From Modestobacter sp. DSM 44400 (GTDB lineage Bacteria > Actinomycetota > Actinomycetes > Mycobacteriales > Geodermatophilaceae), in assembly GCF_900107175.1 (NCBI RefSeq), contig NZ_FNOZ01000044.1, positions 1 through 34,128 on the forward strand: DNA of 34,128 nucleotides, in the 5' to 3' direction. Shown one piece after another: positions 23,876 to 31,730 of this stretch (position 1 is the first letter of the stretch; each line of letters begins with the position of its first letter). Below the pieces are notes generated by a model, which saw nothing but the letters and a program-made list of their open reading frames with translations, did not search any database and was not told the DNA's origin. The translations under genes and the position numbers were made by a program.

Positions 23876-25213
23876 ATGACCACCTCCGCCGCCGCCCGGC
23901 TGCTGGACCAGAACCCCGCGGATCCGACCCGGACGGTCCCGCTCCCCCTCCGGGAGCAGGCCGAGGTGCGGGACCGGTGGCTCAGCCAGCGTCTGCTGGA
24001 GCTGCTGCCGGGCCTGATGGACCGCGCCGGCATCGACCTGTGGGCGGTGCTGGGCCGGGAGTACAACGAGGACCCGGTGCTCCGGACGCTGCTGCCGGCT
24101 AACTGGCTGTCGGCCCGGCGGCGCACTGTCCTGCTGTTCCACCGCAGCGACGACGGCGTGACGGCCGCGGCGGTCTCCCGCTACCCGGTGGGCCAGTTCC
24201 TGTCCGCCTGGGAGCCCGACGAGGCCCCCGGGCTGTCGGCCGAGGAGTCGCAGTGGGCGGCACTGCGCCGCTTCGTCGATCAGGCCGCACCACGCACGAT
24301 CGGGGTCGACGTCTCCCCCCTCTTCGCGCACGCCGACGGGTTGTCGCACACCGAGCACGGGCTGCTGATGGCCGCGCTCGGCCCACACGCCGACCGGGTG
24401 GTCTCCGCCGAGGCGCTGGCGGTGGGTTGGCTGGAGGTGCGGCTGCCCGAGGAGATCGCCGCCCTGCACGCGATGAACCGCCTCGTCCACCAGGTGATCG
24501 ACGAGGCCTACTCCCCCGCTGTGATCACCGTCGGGCAGACCACGGCCCTGGACGTCGCCTGGTGGATCCGGCAGCGGTTCGCCGACCTGGGCGTCGACGG
24601 CTGGTTTCAGCCGACCGTCGGGCTGCAGCGGGCCGGAGCCCCGCTGGCCGACGAGCGCGGCACCGTGCTGCCCGGGGTGCCCTACGACGCTGTCATCTCC
24701 CCCGGCGACCTGGTGCACTGCGACGTCGGGCTGGCCAGCCTCGGCCTGACCACCGACACCCAGCGCAACGGCTACGTGCTGCCGCCCGGCGAGGCGGCCG
24801 CCCCGGCCGGGCTGTCGGCCGCGCTCGCCGTCGGCAACCGGATGCAGGACCTCACCACGGCGGCGCTGCGGCCAGGGCGCACGGGGGACGAGGTGCTGGC
24901 CGCCGCCCGGGCGGCGGCGGCCGAGGCGGGCATCGACGGCGACGTCTACTCCCACCCGGTGGGCGTGCACGGCCACGGCGCCGGCCCGGCGATCGGCATG
25001 TGGGACCAGCAGGACGGCGTGCCCGGCGCGGGCTCGGCGCCGGTGCACCTGGACACCGTCTACGCGCTGGAGCTGTGCGTGCGGATGCCGGTGGCCGAGT
25101 GGAACGGCCAGCTGGTCCGGATGGCGCTGGAGCAGGGCATCGCCCTCACCGCGGACGGCGTGGAGTACCTCGACGACCGGCAGACCGAGCTCATCCTGAT
25201 CCCGTCGTCCTGA
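23876..25213 (+). CDS. M24-family metallopeptidase (Xaa-Pro aminopeptidase-like)
   Basis: This 445-residue protein has an N-terminal creatinase-like region (DRWLSQRLLELLPGLMDRAG, then DLWAVLGREYNEDP) and a C-terminal pita-bread catalytic domain. Probable metal ligands are the Asp residues in VHCDVGLASLGLTTDTQRNG, the His in HPVGVHGHGAGP, and the Glu residues in VYALELCVRMPV and MALEQGIAL. The spacing is that of M24 enzymes, but the last ligand region is less typical (EQGIALTADGVEYL), so activity could be altered. ATG 23876 was chosen by position before the conserved part. Its 3' end overlaps that of the convergent channel gene by 23 bp. Confidence 0.85.
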   Translation: MTTSAAARLLDQNPADPTRTVPLPLREQAEVRDRWLSQRLLELLPGLMDRAGIDLWAVLGREYNEDPVLRTLLPANWLSARRRTVLLFHRSDDGVTAAAVSRYPVGQFLSAWEPDEAPGLSAEESQWAALRRFVDQAAPRTIGVDVSPLFAHADGLSHTEHGLLMAALGPHADRVVSAEALAVGWLEVRLPEEIAALHAMNRLVHQVIDEAYSPAVITVGQTTALDVAWWIRQRFADLGVDGWFQPTVGLQRAGAPLADERGTVLPGVPYDAVISPGDLVHCDVGLASLGLTTDTQRNGYVLPPGEAAAPAGLSAALAVGNRMQDLTTAALRPGRTGDEVLAAARAAAAEAGIDGDVYSHPVGVHGHGAGPAIGMWDQQDGVPGAGSAPVHLDTVYALELCVRMPVAEWNGQLVRMALEQGIALTADGVEYLDDRQTELILIPSS

Positions 25214-25943
25214 CGGCGGACAGCTCCGCCCGCAGCGCCCGCACCTCCTCGGCCAGCTCGCGCACCTGGCCCAGCAGGGCGGCGTCGTCCCGGACGTCCT
25301 GCTGGGCCTGCGCCGCCTCGGCGACCCGCCCGACGAACCAGGAGGCGACCGACGCGGTCACCACCCCGAGCAGAGCGATGCCGCTGAGCATGAGCAGGAC
25401 CGCGACCAGGCGGCCTTCCGCGGTGACCGGGTACTGGTCGCCGTAGCCGACGGTGGTGATGGTGGTGAGCGCCCACCAAACGGCATCGCCGTAGTTGTCC
25501 ATGGTCGCGCCGGGGGCGCCGCGTTCGGCGTCGTAGGCGGCGAGGGAGGCCATGAAGACGACCAGGGACGCGGCCAGGGCGGTGTAGCCGGCGACCCGGC
25601 CGTGCAGGCTGGCGGTCAGCTTCCGGTCGAGGACCCGGGCGACGCGGACGAGGCTGATGATGCGCAGCGGGCGCAGCAGCGGCAGCACGACGGCCAGGCC
25701 GTCCAGCCAGTTCCGCTGGACGAAGTCCCACCGCCGGTCGGCCAGCGCCAGCCGGACGAGGTAGTCGAGGCCGAAGACCGGCCAGGTCGCGACGGTGACC
25801 ACGGCCAGCGTTGTCCGCAACCAGCCGGGCAGGTCCGGCTGCAGCACCTTCCAGGCGTAGGCGGCGACGAAGAGCACCGCCAGGACGACGAGGGGCCACT
25901 GGCTGGCCGCCTCGTAGCGGAGCCGGAGCTGGTCTCGGAACAC
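25191..25943 (-). CDS. Voltage-sensor-type potassium channel subunit
   Basis: This 250-residue membrane protein has six hydrophobic segments, S1 to S6. S4 carries spaced arginines (RPLRIISLVRVARVLDRK: R91, R94, R100, R103), the pore has the selectivity filter TTVGYGDQYP (TVGYGD at 164-169), and S6 reads VAVLLMLSGIALLGVVTASVA. The last ~40 residues (AQQDVRDDAALLGQVRELAE, VRALRAELSAV) form a heptad-like coiled coil that may set tetramer assembly, as in KvLm/NaChBac-type channels. There is no RCK domain. GTG 25943 is 18 bp after the ChaB gene, so both are probably cotranscribed. It would conduct K+ in response to membrane voltage. Confidence 0.88.
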   Translation of the reverse strand: MFRDQLRLRYEAASQWPLVVLAVLFVAAYAWKVLQPDLPGWLRTTLAVVTVATWPVFGLDYLVRLALADRRWDFVQRNWLDGLAVVLPLLRPLRIISLVRVARVLDRKLTASLHGRVAGYTALAASLVVFMASLAAYDAERGAPGATMDNYGDAVWWALTTITTVGYGDQYPVTAEGRLVAVLLMLSGIALLGVVTASVASWFVGRVAEAAQAQQDVRDDAALLGQVRELAEEVRALRAELSAVRTTGSG

Positions 25944-25961
25944 GCCCCCAGTCTCGCCGGG

Positions 25962-26384
25962 TCACGTCCGACGTGCGTCGGCGGTGGCCTTGTCGTTGGC
26001 CTGCTGGATGGCGTCGACCAGCTCGTTCTTGGTCATAGACGAACGGCCGTGCACGTCGAGCCGCTTGGCCACGTCCATCAGGTGCTCCTTGGTGGCGTTG
26101 GCGTCGACCCCGCCCTTGGTCTCCCGGTCGGTGCCGGCGCCGCCCTCGGCCTGGGCGTCGCTGGGGCCCTTGTGGTCCTTGGGCTCCCAGTGGTCGCCGA
26201 CCTTCTCGTGCGTGTGCTTGACGGCAGCCCAGGCCACCCGGTTGGCGCGCTGCTCGTCGCCGTATTCCTCGGCGGCCGAGTCGTGCGCCTTGGCGAAGGT
26301 CCGCTGGGCCTTCTCGTCCGAGCGTTCCAGGGTGCTCGGGATCTCCTCGGGCTTCGCGTCGCCGCTCCTCGTGGTCTTGGGCAC
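25962..26384 (-). CDS. ChaB domain protein with Rho_N-type C-terminal domain
   Basis: This 140-residue protein starts MPKTTRSGDAKPEEIPSTLE, then RSDEKAQRTFAKAHDSAAEE and RANRVAWAAVKHTHEKVGDH, which is the ChaB domain (residues 1-66). A polar linker follows. TKEHLMDVAKRLDVHGRSSM, then TKNELVDAIQQAN, is a Rho N-terminal/SAP-like nucleic-acid-binding fold (about 98-132). ChaB was named as a cation-transport regulator in E. coli, but this two-domain form in actinobacteria has no settled role. A DNA- or RNA-associated stress protein is plausible. GTG 26384 has GAGGAGG 5 nt upstream. Its neighbour, a K+ channel gene, is interesting given the old link of ChaB to cation transport. Confidence 0.88.
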   Translation of the reverse strand: MPKTTRSGDAKPEEIPSTLERSDEKAQRTFAKAHDSAAEEYGDEQRANRVAWAAVKHTHEKVGDHWEPKDHKGPSDAQAEGGAGTDRETKGGVDANATKEHLMDVAKRLDVHGRSSMTKNELVDAIQQANDKATADARRT

Positions 26385-26418
26385 GGCCCCTCCTCAGGTC
26401 GGACGCCGTTTACCCAAG

Positions 26419-26817
26419 TCACTGGCGTGTCACGCCTCCCAGGTACCGGCTCCAGTGCGCCCGCTCGGCGTCGGTCAGCGGCCGGGAGCTGTCGGTGGCG
26501 AAGTCGAACGTCACCATGACGGCGACGGCGTGGATGGCCACCTCGTCGTCCTGCACCAGCTCCTGCCGGACGGCGAAGGACTTCGTGCCGATGCGGGTGA
26601 CCACGGTGCGCACCACGAGCCGTTCGCCGGTCCGGTAGTACAGCTGGCGGAAATAGTCGACCTCCAGCCGGGCGAGGATCAGACCGGGCTCCCCGGGGAG
26701 GTCGGCGACCATCGCGAGCCGGGCGTCCTCGATCAGGCTCAGCGCCCGGGCGTGGTTGACGTGGCCGAGGGAGTCCGGGTCGGACCAGCGGAGCTGGACG
26801 AGGTGTTCGTGCCGCAC
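26419..26817 (-). CDS. Acyl-CoA thioesterase, 4HBT hotdog fold
   Basis: This 132-residue protein starts MRHEHLVQLRWSDPDSLGHV, then NHARALSLIEDAR, the hotdog motif in which the Asp of SDPDSLGHVNHA is the likely catalytic residue. LILARLEVDYFRQLYY and VAIHAVAVMVTFDF complete the single 4HBT domain. It would hydrolyse an acyl-CoA thioester in the cytoplasm; chain preference is unknown. GTG 26817 lies 1 nt after the stop of the upstream acidic-protein gene, so translation is probably coupled. The frame runs open further upstream but that part is another gene's shadow. Confidence 0.87.
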   Translation of the reverse strand: MRHEHLVQLRWSDPDSLGHVNHARALSLIEDARLAMVADLPGEPGLILARLEVDYFRQLYYRTGERLVVRTVVTRIGTKSFAVRQELVQDDEVAIHAVAVMVTFDFATDSSRPLTDAERAHWSRYLGGVTRQ

Positions 26818-26818
26818 G

Positions 26819-27061
26819 TCAGACGGTGTCGTCGGACTGGCGGTGGCCGCCCTGGGCGTCGTCCGGATCGGGGTGCACGGTGCGCTCCTCGGACTCGGCA
26901 AGGATCACCGCGGCCTGCACCTTCGGGTCGAGCTCACCCGCCGCGGGGTCGAGGTCGCCCTCCACGGCGCGCTCCTCGGGGAGCAGGTGCGACCGGGTCT
27001 CCACGTTGTGCGCGGTGACGTTGGCCAGGGCCTCGGGGGACGGGTCCTTCATGTCAGGCAT
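26819..27061 (-). CDS. Small acidic hypothetical protein (80 aa)
   Basis: ATG 27061 follows AAGGAG by 6 nt, giving an 80-residue acidic, hydrophilic protein (MPDMKDPSPEALANVTAHNV to DAQGGHRQSDDTV). It has no membrane segment or cysteine and looks largely disordered. I recognise no domain. It sits between the DUF2795 gene (with a hairpin repeat between them) and the thioesterase, in a set of small stress-type genes on the same strand. A role in that group is inferred from position only. Confidence 0.7.
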   Translation of the reverse strand: MPDMKDPSPEALANVTAHNVETRSHLLPEERAVEGDLDPAAGELDPKVQAAVILAESEERTVHPDPDDAQGGHRQSDDTV

Positions 27062-27082
27062 GCGGCACTCCTTGTGGTCTTG

Positions 27083-27148
27083 GGCGGCCCCCCTGCAGGG
27101 TCCCGCCGCGAGCCTGCGAGCGGTGGGGGGCAGGGGGGTCCTTTTTCA
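27083..27148 (-). repeat. Dispersed hairpin repeat starting at the DUF2795 stop codon (possible terminator)
   Basis: Read on the minus strand, it begins at TGA 27148-27146 (TGAAAAAGGACCCCCCTGC), has the inner CCGCTCGCAGGCTCGCGGCGG and ends with GCAGGGGGGCC. It matches the copy at 14984-15051. Where that copy has CCCTCC paired with GGAGGG, this one has CCCCCC paired with GGGGGG, so pairing is kept. Confidence 0.78.
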
Positions 27149-27403
27149 GAAGCGCTGCTGTTCGGTGCCGATGCCCAGGGCGGCGGAGACCTCCTGGACG
27201 TTCTCGAACGTCTGACCGGCCGGCAACCGGTGCAGCGCGGACAACACGCTGTCCATCGCGTTCGACTCCTGCGCCTTGGCGATCAAAGTGTCCCGGTCGG
27301 CCGGCCACACCTCCTTGCCGAGCGCCTCGGCGATCTGCGCGCGCCGCTCGATGTCCGCGGGGTCGGTGCCCGCGGGGGTGCCTGCCTGGTGGGGGTCGCT
27401 CAT
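27146..27403 (-). CDS. DUF2795 domain protein
   Basis: This 85-residue protein begins at ATG 27403, with GGAG 6 nt upstream. The domain covers RAQIAEALGKEVWPADRDTL, IAKAQESNAMDSVLSALHRL, then PAGQTFENVQEVSAALG, the small helical DUF2795 fold common in actinobacteria and often beside stress genes. No catalytic residues are known. It follows the baeRF2 gene by 61 bp on the same strand and ends inside a dispersed hairpin repeat that supplies its stop codon. Confidence 0.82.
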   Translation of the reverse strand: MSDPHQAGTPAGTDPADIERRAQIAEALGKEVWPADRDTLIAKAQESNAMDSVLSALHRLPAGQTFENVQEVSAALGIGTEQQRF

Positions 27404-27464
27404 GGTGCTCCGTTCTCGAGGGCAGCCGGCGGATCCGGCTGGGGTCTGGGTGCCGACGCGGTGG

Positions 27465-28592
27465 TCAGCTGGGGGTAGAGGCGTCGGTGTAGCGGAGGAC
27501 GGCGGCCACCGGGATGTCACCGGGCATCGCGGCGCGCGGAACGACGACCACGGCGGCATCGCTACCGACAGCGGCGCGCAGCAGTGCCCGTGCCGCAGGC
27601 ACCTGCTCGCCATCGCTCACTCCCAGGGCCGCCATATCCGCGGCGTCCACCCCGAGGAGCAGGGGCTCGGTGCCGATCAACAGCTGCTCGTCGTCGACCC
27701 GGTCGGCCAGCACCAGGGTCTCCACCTGCGCCTTGCGGAGCGCCTCGACCACCAGCGCCGTTCCGGTGACGGCCAGCCCGTGCGCGGAGGCTGCCTGGAC
27801 CTGCTCGACTGCGCTGGCCTGGGCGTGTGCCTCGTGCTCGGCGACGAGCCGCGCGGCCCGCTGCTCCACCGGCTCGCGGTCGGCGCCGGCGGCCCGGCCG
27901 CCCTCCTCCATGGAGACCAGGACGTTCCCGACCTCCTTGCTCGCCTTGTCTGCGAGGAGCTGGCGCGCACGGACGTCCCCGGCGATGAGCACGAACTGCG
28001 CGCCCACCTCCACGACCAGGGTGTGGAGGTGATCGGCCACCCGCCCGGCATTCTCCTCCCACTGGTTCTCGGCGGTGTGCATGTAGGTGCTGTGCGCCCA
28101 GCCGCCGACCTTCACCTTGCGCGCGTGGAAGTCGTTCCCCTCGATCTCCTCCTGCCCGGCCGGCCGGCCGGGCGTGGTGGCCACCGAGATGTCGGCACCG
28201 ATCCGGTCGGCGACCACGACGACGTGCGGCACCCGCCCGGCGAGCTGGCGCAGTACCGGCAGCAGGTCCGGGTGGGGAGACCACTCGGCGACCGGTTCGC
28301 GGGGGGCGTCGGCCAGCGCCTCGTCGAGGACCACCGAGCTGTCGGCGGCGACGACGAGCGCCCGGCCGCGCAGCGTGGCGATCTGGCCCCCGTCGTTGGC
28401 CTGCAGGAGCCGGGCGCGGACGGCGTCGACGACGACCTCCGGCGCGCCCTGCGCGGAGAGCTGCTCGCCGATCGCGCGCACCCGCAGCTCGACCTCGGTG
28501 TCGGCGTTCTCGGTGGTGTGGGTGACGTCGGCACAGACCGTGGCGAACGGGCCGGGTGCACTGAAGACCGGCTCCAGGAAGGTCACGTCCAT
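27465..28592 (-). CDS. baeRF2-family protein (Rv2629-like; Vms1/Ankzf1-type peptidyl-tRNA hydrolase relative)
   Basis: This 375-residue protein starts MDVTFLEPVFSAPGPFATVC, the usual beginning of the bacterial eRF1-like family 2 that includes M. tuberculosis Rv2629. It continues with TYMHTAENQWEENAGRVADH and VVEVGAQFVLIAGDVRARQL, and the C-terminal HGLAVTGTALVVEALRKAQV. The fold resembles archaeo-eukaryotic release factor domains 2 and 3; relatives are proposed to act on stalled ribosomes or peptidyl-tRNA, or in hypoxia response, but this is unproven for family 2. ATG 28592 has AAGGAG 11 nt upstream. It heads the minus-strand stress cluster and is divergent from the DUF8129-like gene. Confidence 0.85.
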   Translation of the reverse strand: MDVTFLEPVFSAPGPFATVCADVTHTTENADTEVELRVRAIGEQLSAQGAPEVVVDAVRARLLQANDGGQIATLRGRALVVAADSSVVLDEALADAPREPVAEWSPHPDLLPVLRQLAGRVPHVVVVADRIGADISVATTPGRPAGQEEIEGNDFHARKVKVGGWAHSTYMHTAENQWEENAGRVADHLHTLVVEVGAQFVLIAGDVRARQLLADKASKEVGNVLVSMEEGGRAAGADREPVEQRAARLVAEHEAHAQASAVEQVQAASAHGLAVTGTALVVEALRKAQVETLVLADRVDDEQLLIGTEPLLLGVDAADMAALGVSDGEQVPAARALLRAAVGSDAAVVVVPRAAMPGDIPVAAVLRYTDASTPS

Positions 28593-28758
28593 GGGACGGC
28601 GGCTCCTTCGGTGCGTGCGGGCGGCGGCCGTGGCTCGGCCCCGCGGGATGCGTCGTCGCGGCCTACCCACGGGTCGGTGCCTCACACCCGGGGTGTCAGG
28701 GCGGCCGGGCCGGGTAGGCCGACCGGGACACCATCCGCTCGAGCCGAGAGGAACCGGG

Positions 28759-29097
28759 ATGACCCAGCACGACGACCTCCCGCTGCCCGACTACGACCAT
28801 CTGCCGGTCGGCAGCCTGACCTCCCGTATCCGCACGCTGAGCGCGGCCCAGCTCGCCACCGTGCTCCGGTACGAGCGCGAGCACGCCGACCGGGTCCAGG
28901 TGGTGGCGGCGCTGACGTACCGGCTGGAGCAGCTCAACTCGGGTGACGCCGAGCCCTCGGGCGGCGCGCCGGACGCCGCCCAGTCCGAGGCGGCCCCGGC
29001 ACCCGCCGGTGGGTCGGCGGCCTCGACCGCCACTTCGGGCCCGCCGGTCAACCCGCCGTCCCACGGCGACCCGACCAACCCGGCACAGCCCCGCTGA
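28759..29097 (+). CDS. Small conserved actinobacterial protein (DUF8129-like)
   Basis: ATG 28759, preceded by GAGAGGA, encodes 112 residues. Residues 8-60 (PLPDYDHLPVGSLTSRIRTL, then SAAQLATVLRYEREHADRVQ, VVAALTYRLEQL) form a compact helical domain that I recall as DUF8129, found in many actinobacterial proteins after a Ser/Ala-rich part. The rest is an Ala/Pro/Gly-rich disordered tail. No function is known. It is divergent from baeRF2 over a 166-bp gap and ends at a strong hairpin shared with tadC. Confidence 0.75.
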   Translation: MTQHDDLPLPDYDHLPVGSLTSRIRTLSAAQLATVLRYEREHADRVQVVAALTYRLEQLNSGDAEPSGGAPDAAQSEAAPAPAGGSAASTATSGPPVNPPSHGDPTNPAQPR

Positions 29098-29104
29098 CCC
29101 GCCC

Positions 29105-29140
29105 GGCGGGCCGGCCGCCCGACTGGGCGGCCGGCCCGCC
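29105..29140. terminator. Bidirectional hairpin between the DUF8129-like gene and tadC
   Basis: A perfect 16-bp inverted repeat (GGCGGGCCGGCCGCCC and its complement) has a GACT loop. It lies 7 bp after one stop codon and 4 bp before the tadC stop on the other strand. Confidence 0.8.
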
Positions 29141-29144
29141 CGGC

Positions 29145-30038
29145 TCAGCCGGAGAAGGCCGCCACGATGTCCATCACGGCCGGGCCGAGCAGCACGATGA
29201 ACAGCGTGGGCAGGATGCAGAGGATCAGCGGGAAGATCACTTTCACCGGTATCTGCATCGCCTTCTCCTCGGCCCGCTGACGGCGCTTGAGCCGCATCTC
29301 CTGGGCCTGGGTGCGCAGCACGTCGGCGATGGAGACGCCGTACACGTCGGCCTGCACCACGGCGCGGATGAACCGGCGTAGATCCGGGGCGCCGGTCCGC
29401 TCGGCCAGCGCCAGGTAGGCGTCCCGGCGCGGCTGGCCGACGGCGATGTCCTGCAGTGTCCGCACCAGCTCCTCGGCCAGCGGCCCGGTGCCGTTCTTCC
29501 CGGCCCGGGCCATCGCCGACTCGAAGCCCAGCCCGGCCTCCACGGCGATGGTCATCTGGTCGAGCGTGTCGGCCAGCTCCAGCCCGATCTCCTCCTGCCG
29601 CTCCTGGCCCCGGCTGTAGAGCAGCAGCTCGGGCAGGAAGTACGCGACGAGGGTGACCGCGACCGCCATGAGCCAGGTGACCAGCGTCGGGCGGGAGCTG
29701 GCCACCAGCAGGCCCAGCCCGCCGGCCACCGCGCCCAGCACGAGCTTCGCGGCGACCAACCGGGGCAGCGGCCAGTCCGCCGGGCGTCCGGCCGTGCCGG
29801 CCAACCGGTTGAGCCGGGCCACGGTGCCCGCCGGGGTGAGGGCGCGGACCAGGCCGCCGGTGGGGGGTCGCGTCCCCCGGCCGTCCCCTGCCGTTCCCAG
29901 CTCCAGGCCCCGGTGCAGGTTGTCCCGCGCCTGTCCGGCGGCCGCCGCCGGGCGGGCGAGCAGCGCCCAGCCCAGGAGCGGCAGCGCGAGAGCGACCGCG
30001 GTCGCGGCGCCGAGCACGGACAGGGGGATGCCCGTCAT
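29145..30038 (-). CDS. tadC: Tad pilus inner-membrane platform protein (TadC-like, T2SSF domain)
   Basis: This 297-residue membrane protein is one of two platform subunits of a Tad/Flp type IV pilus system. The T2SSF domain spans about residues 155-280: LADTLDQMTIAVEAGLGFES, then RFIRAVVQADVYGVSIADVL and RTQAQEMRLKRRQRAEEKAM. It is flanked by helices such as VKVIFPLILCILPTLFIVLL. ATG 30038 shares one base with the tadB stop (TGATG). Length and domain are complete. It should work with TadB and the TadA ATPase, but the ATPase gene here is truncated. Confidence 0.88.
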   Translation of the reverse strand: MTGIPLSVLGAATAVALALPLLGWALLARPAAAAGQARDNLHRGLELGTAGDGRGTRPPTGGLVRALTPAGTVARLNRLAGTAGRPADWPLPRLVAAKLVLGAVAGGLGLLVASSRPTLVTWLMAVAVTLVAYFLPELLLYSRGQERQEEIGLELADTLDQMTIAVEAGLGFESAMARAGKNGTGPLAEELVRTLQDIAVGQPRRDAYLALAERTGAPDLRRFIRAVVQADVYGVSIADVLRTQAQEMRLKRRQRAEEKAMQIPVKVIFPLILCILPTLFIVLLGPAVMDIVAAFSG

Positions 30039-30982
30039 CAGAACGTGATCCGCACGGTCTTCTTCAGCCACAGCGCGCCGACGGCCATCAGCAGCGCGGC
30101 CACGGCCAGCATGGCCCAGCCCGCGACGCTCTGGGTGAACTTCGCGACGTAGGCGGGATTGGTCAGCGAGATGAAGCCGACGACGCCGAACGGCAGGGCC
30201 ATCAGCACGACCGCCGAGAGCTTTCCCTCCGCCGAGAGTGCCTGCACCTGACGACGGATGGCGTTGCGCTCGCAAATGGTGTGGCCGACCGTGTCGAGCA
30301 CCTCGGCGAGGTTCCCGCCCACCTCCCGGTGAATGGCGATCGCCTGGGCCACCCAGGTGAAGTCGTCGCTGCCCATCCGGGCGGCCACCTCGTCCAGGGC
30401 GTCAGAGAGGTCCCGGCCGACCCGGGTCTCGTTCACGATCCGGGCGAACTCCTCTGCGGTCGGGGAGTCCGCCTCCTGGGAGACGGAGTCGACCGCGCGG
30501 AGCAGGCTGTGCCCGGCGCGCAGGCTGCTGGCCATCAGCTGCAGCGAGTCGTCGAGCTGGTCGGCGAACACCGCCTGGCGCCGTCCGGCCCGGAACCGGA
30601 CCACCGCGCGCGCCGCCAGCGGCCCGACCACCACGCAGAGCAGACCGACCAGCGGGCCACCGAGCAGGAGGCCGGCCACGGTCAGGACGACGGTGGCCAG
30701 ACCGACCAGCAGCACGACGCCGGGCAGGGCCATCGCGATCCCCGCCCGCTCCAGGGCAGCTGTGCCGGCCGCTACCTTGCCCCCCTTGGCGAGCACCTTC
30801 TCCACCGCCACCCCGGCCGCGGCGCCGGCGCCGGCGAGCGCGGACGGCGGCGGTGCGACCGAGGGGTCCAGCCGGCTCAGTGGGACCCGCGACGGCCCGG
30901 CGGGCAGCACCACGAGCGCGACCACGAGCAACGCGGCGAGCACCGCCGCGGCCCCGACGACCAGGAGCAGCATGGACGTCAT
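30038..30982 (-). CDS. tadB: Tad pilus inner-membrane platform protein (TadB-like, T2SSF domain)
   Basis: This 314-residue protein begins [20 protein letters not shown] and has a T2SSF domain ([20 protein letters not shown], then [13 protein letters not shown] and [40 protein letters not shown]). [20 protein letters not shown] and a final helix follow. It forms the pilus platform with TadC. The ATG at 30982 overlaps the tadA stop by ATGA. The gene itself looks intact, but the promoter of the original operon lay upstream of tadA and is now cut off, so expression is doubtful. Confidence 0.88.
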   Translation of the reverse strand: MTSMLLLVVGAAAVLAALLVVALVVLPAGPSRVPLSRLDPSVAPPPSALAGAGAAAGVAVEKVLAKGGKVAAGTAALERAGIAMALPGVVLLVGLATVVLTVAGLLLGGPLVGLLCVVVGPLAARAVVRFRAGRRQAVFADQLDDSLQLMASSLRAGHSLLRAVDSVSQEADSPTAEEFARIVNETRVGRDLSDALDEVAARMGSDDFTWVAQAIAIHREVGGNLAEVLDTVGHTICERNAIRRQVQALSAEGKLSAVVLMALPFGVVGFISLTNPAYVAKFTQSVAGWAMLAVAALLMAVGALWLKKTVRITF

Positions 30983-31644
30983 GACCAGCTCCGTGCCCGC
31001 GGGGCCTCGGGCGCACCGAAGACCCGCGGGGAGAGGGCGATGCCCAACTCCGCGAACCGGTCGGTGAAGCGTGGGCGCACGCCGGTCGGGACGGGCTTGC
31101 CCAGGAACCGGCCGCCGGCGTCCACCCCGGCGGAGTAGTCGAAGAGGAAGGCGTCCTGCAGGGTCACCGTCTCGCCCTCCATGCCCTGCACCTCGGTCAC
31201 GTGGGTGACCCGGCGGGTGCCGTCGCGCAGCCGGGTGATCTGCACGATCACGTCGACGGCGGAGGCGATCTGCTCGCGGATGGCCCGCAGCGGGAGGTCC
31301 ATGCCGGCCATCAGGACGAGGGTCTCCAGCCGGGCGATCGCGTCCCGCGGCGTGTTCGCGTGCACCGTGGACAGCGAGCCGTCGTGGCCGGTGTTCATCG
31401 CCTGCAGCATGTCCAGGCTCTCCCCGCCGCGGCACTCCCCGACCACGATGCGGTCCGGGCGCATCCGCAGCGAGTTGCGCACCAGGTCGCGAATGGTGAC
31501 CGCGCCCTTGCCCTCGATGTTGGGCGGCCGGGACTCCAGCCGGACGACGTGGTCCTGCTGGAGCTGCAGCTCCACGGCGTCCTCGATGGTGACGATCCGC
31601 TCGCCCTCGGGGATGAAGGAGGACAGCACGTTGAGCAGTGACAT
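30979..31644 (-). pseudogene. tadA: Tad pilus assembly ATPase TadA/CpaF, C-terminal half only
   Basis: About 220 residues remain. They start just after the Walker A loop: [20 protein letters not shown] takes the place of the normal [14 protein letters not shown]. Present are the Asp box [11 protein letters not shown], the Walker B region [19 protein letters not shown], the His box region [20 protein letters not shown], and the C-terminal [20 protein letters not shown]. The N-terminal domain and the P-loop are gone, so it cannot hydrolyse ATP. An ATG at 31644 is formed by junction sequence and could allow translation of the fragment. Beyond it lie 86 bp of unknown origin and an ISL3 element. 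Confidence 0.9.
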
Positions 31645-31730
31645 CTATACGAAGTGACATGTCTAGGCGACGAGACCGCGCCGCGGACGTCGTCACGCCA
31701 CAGCAGATCGGCGACTGCCCCCACTTCAGT
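31645..31730. other. Junction DNA between the tadA break and the ISL3 element
   Basis: This 86-bp piece shows no similarity to tadA or to the ISL3 interior that I can see. AGTGACAT occurs at 31637-31644 and again at 31653-31660, eight bases apart. It may be the end of another mobile element or a scar of an earlier insertion. Confidence 0.4.

Noticed and set aside
28593..28758. Inverted repeat ACACC-CGG-GGTGT and a GGGTAGG motif as a sigma-B-type promoter between baeRF2 and the DUF8129-like gene
   Set aside because: The repeat has only 5-bp arms and the -35 element is not clear; in a GC-rich gap such matches are expected by chance.
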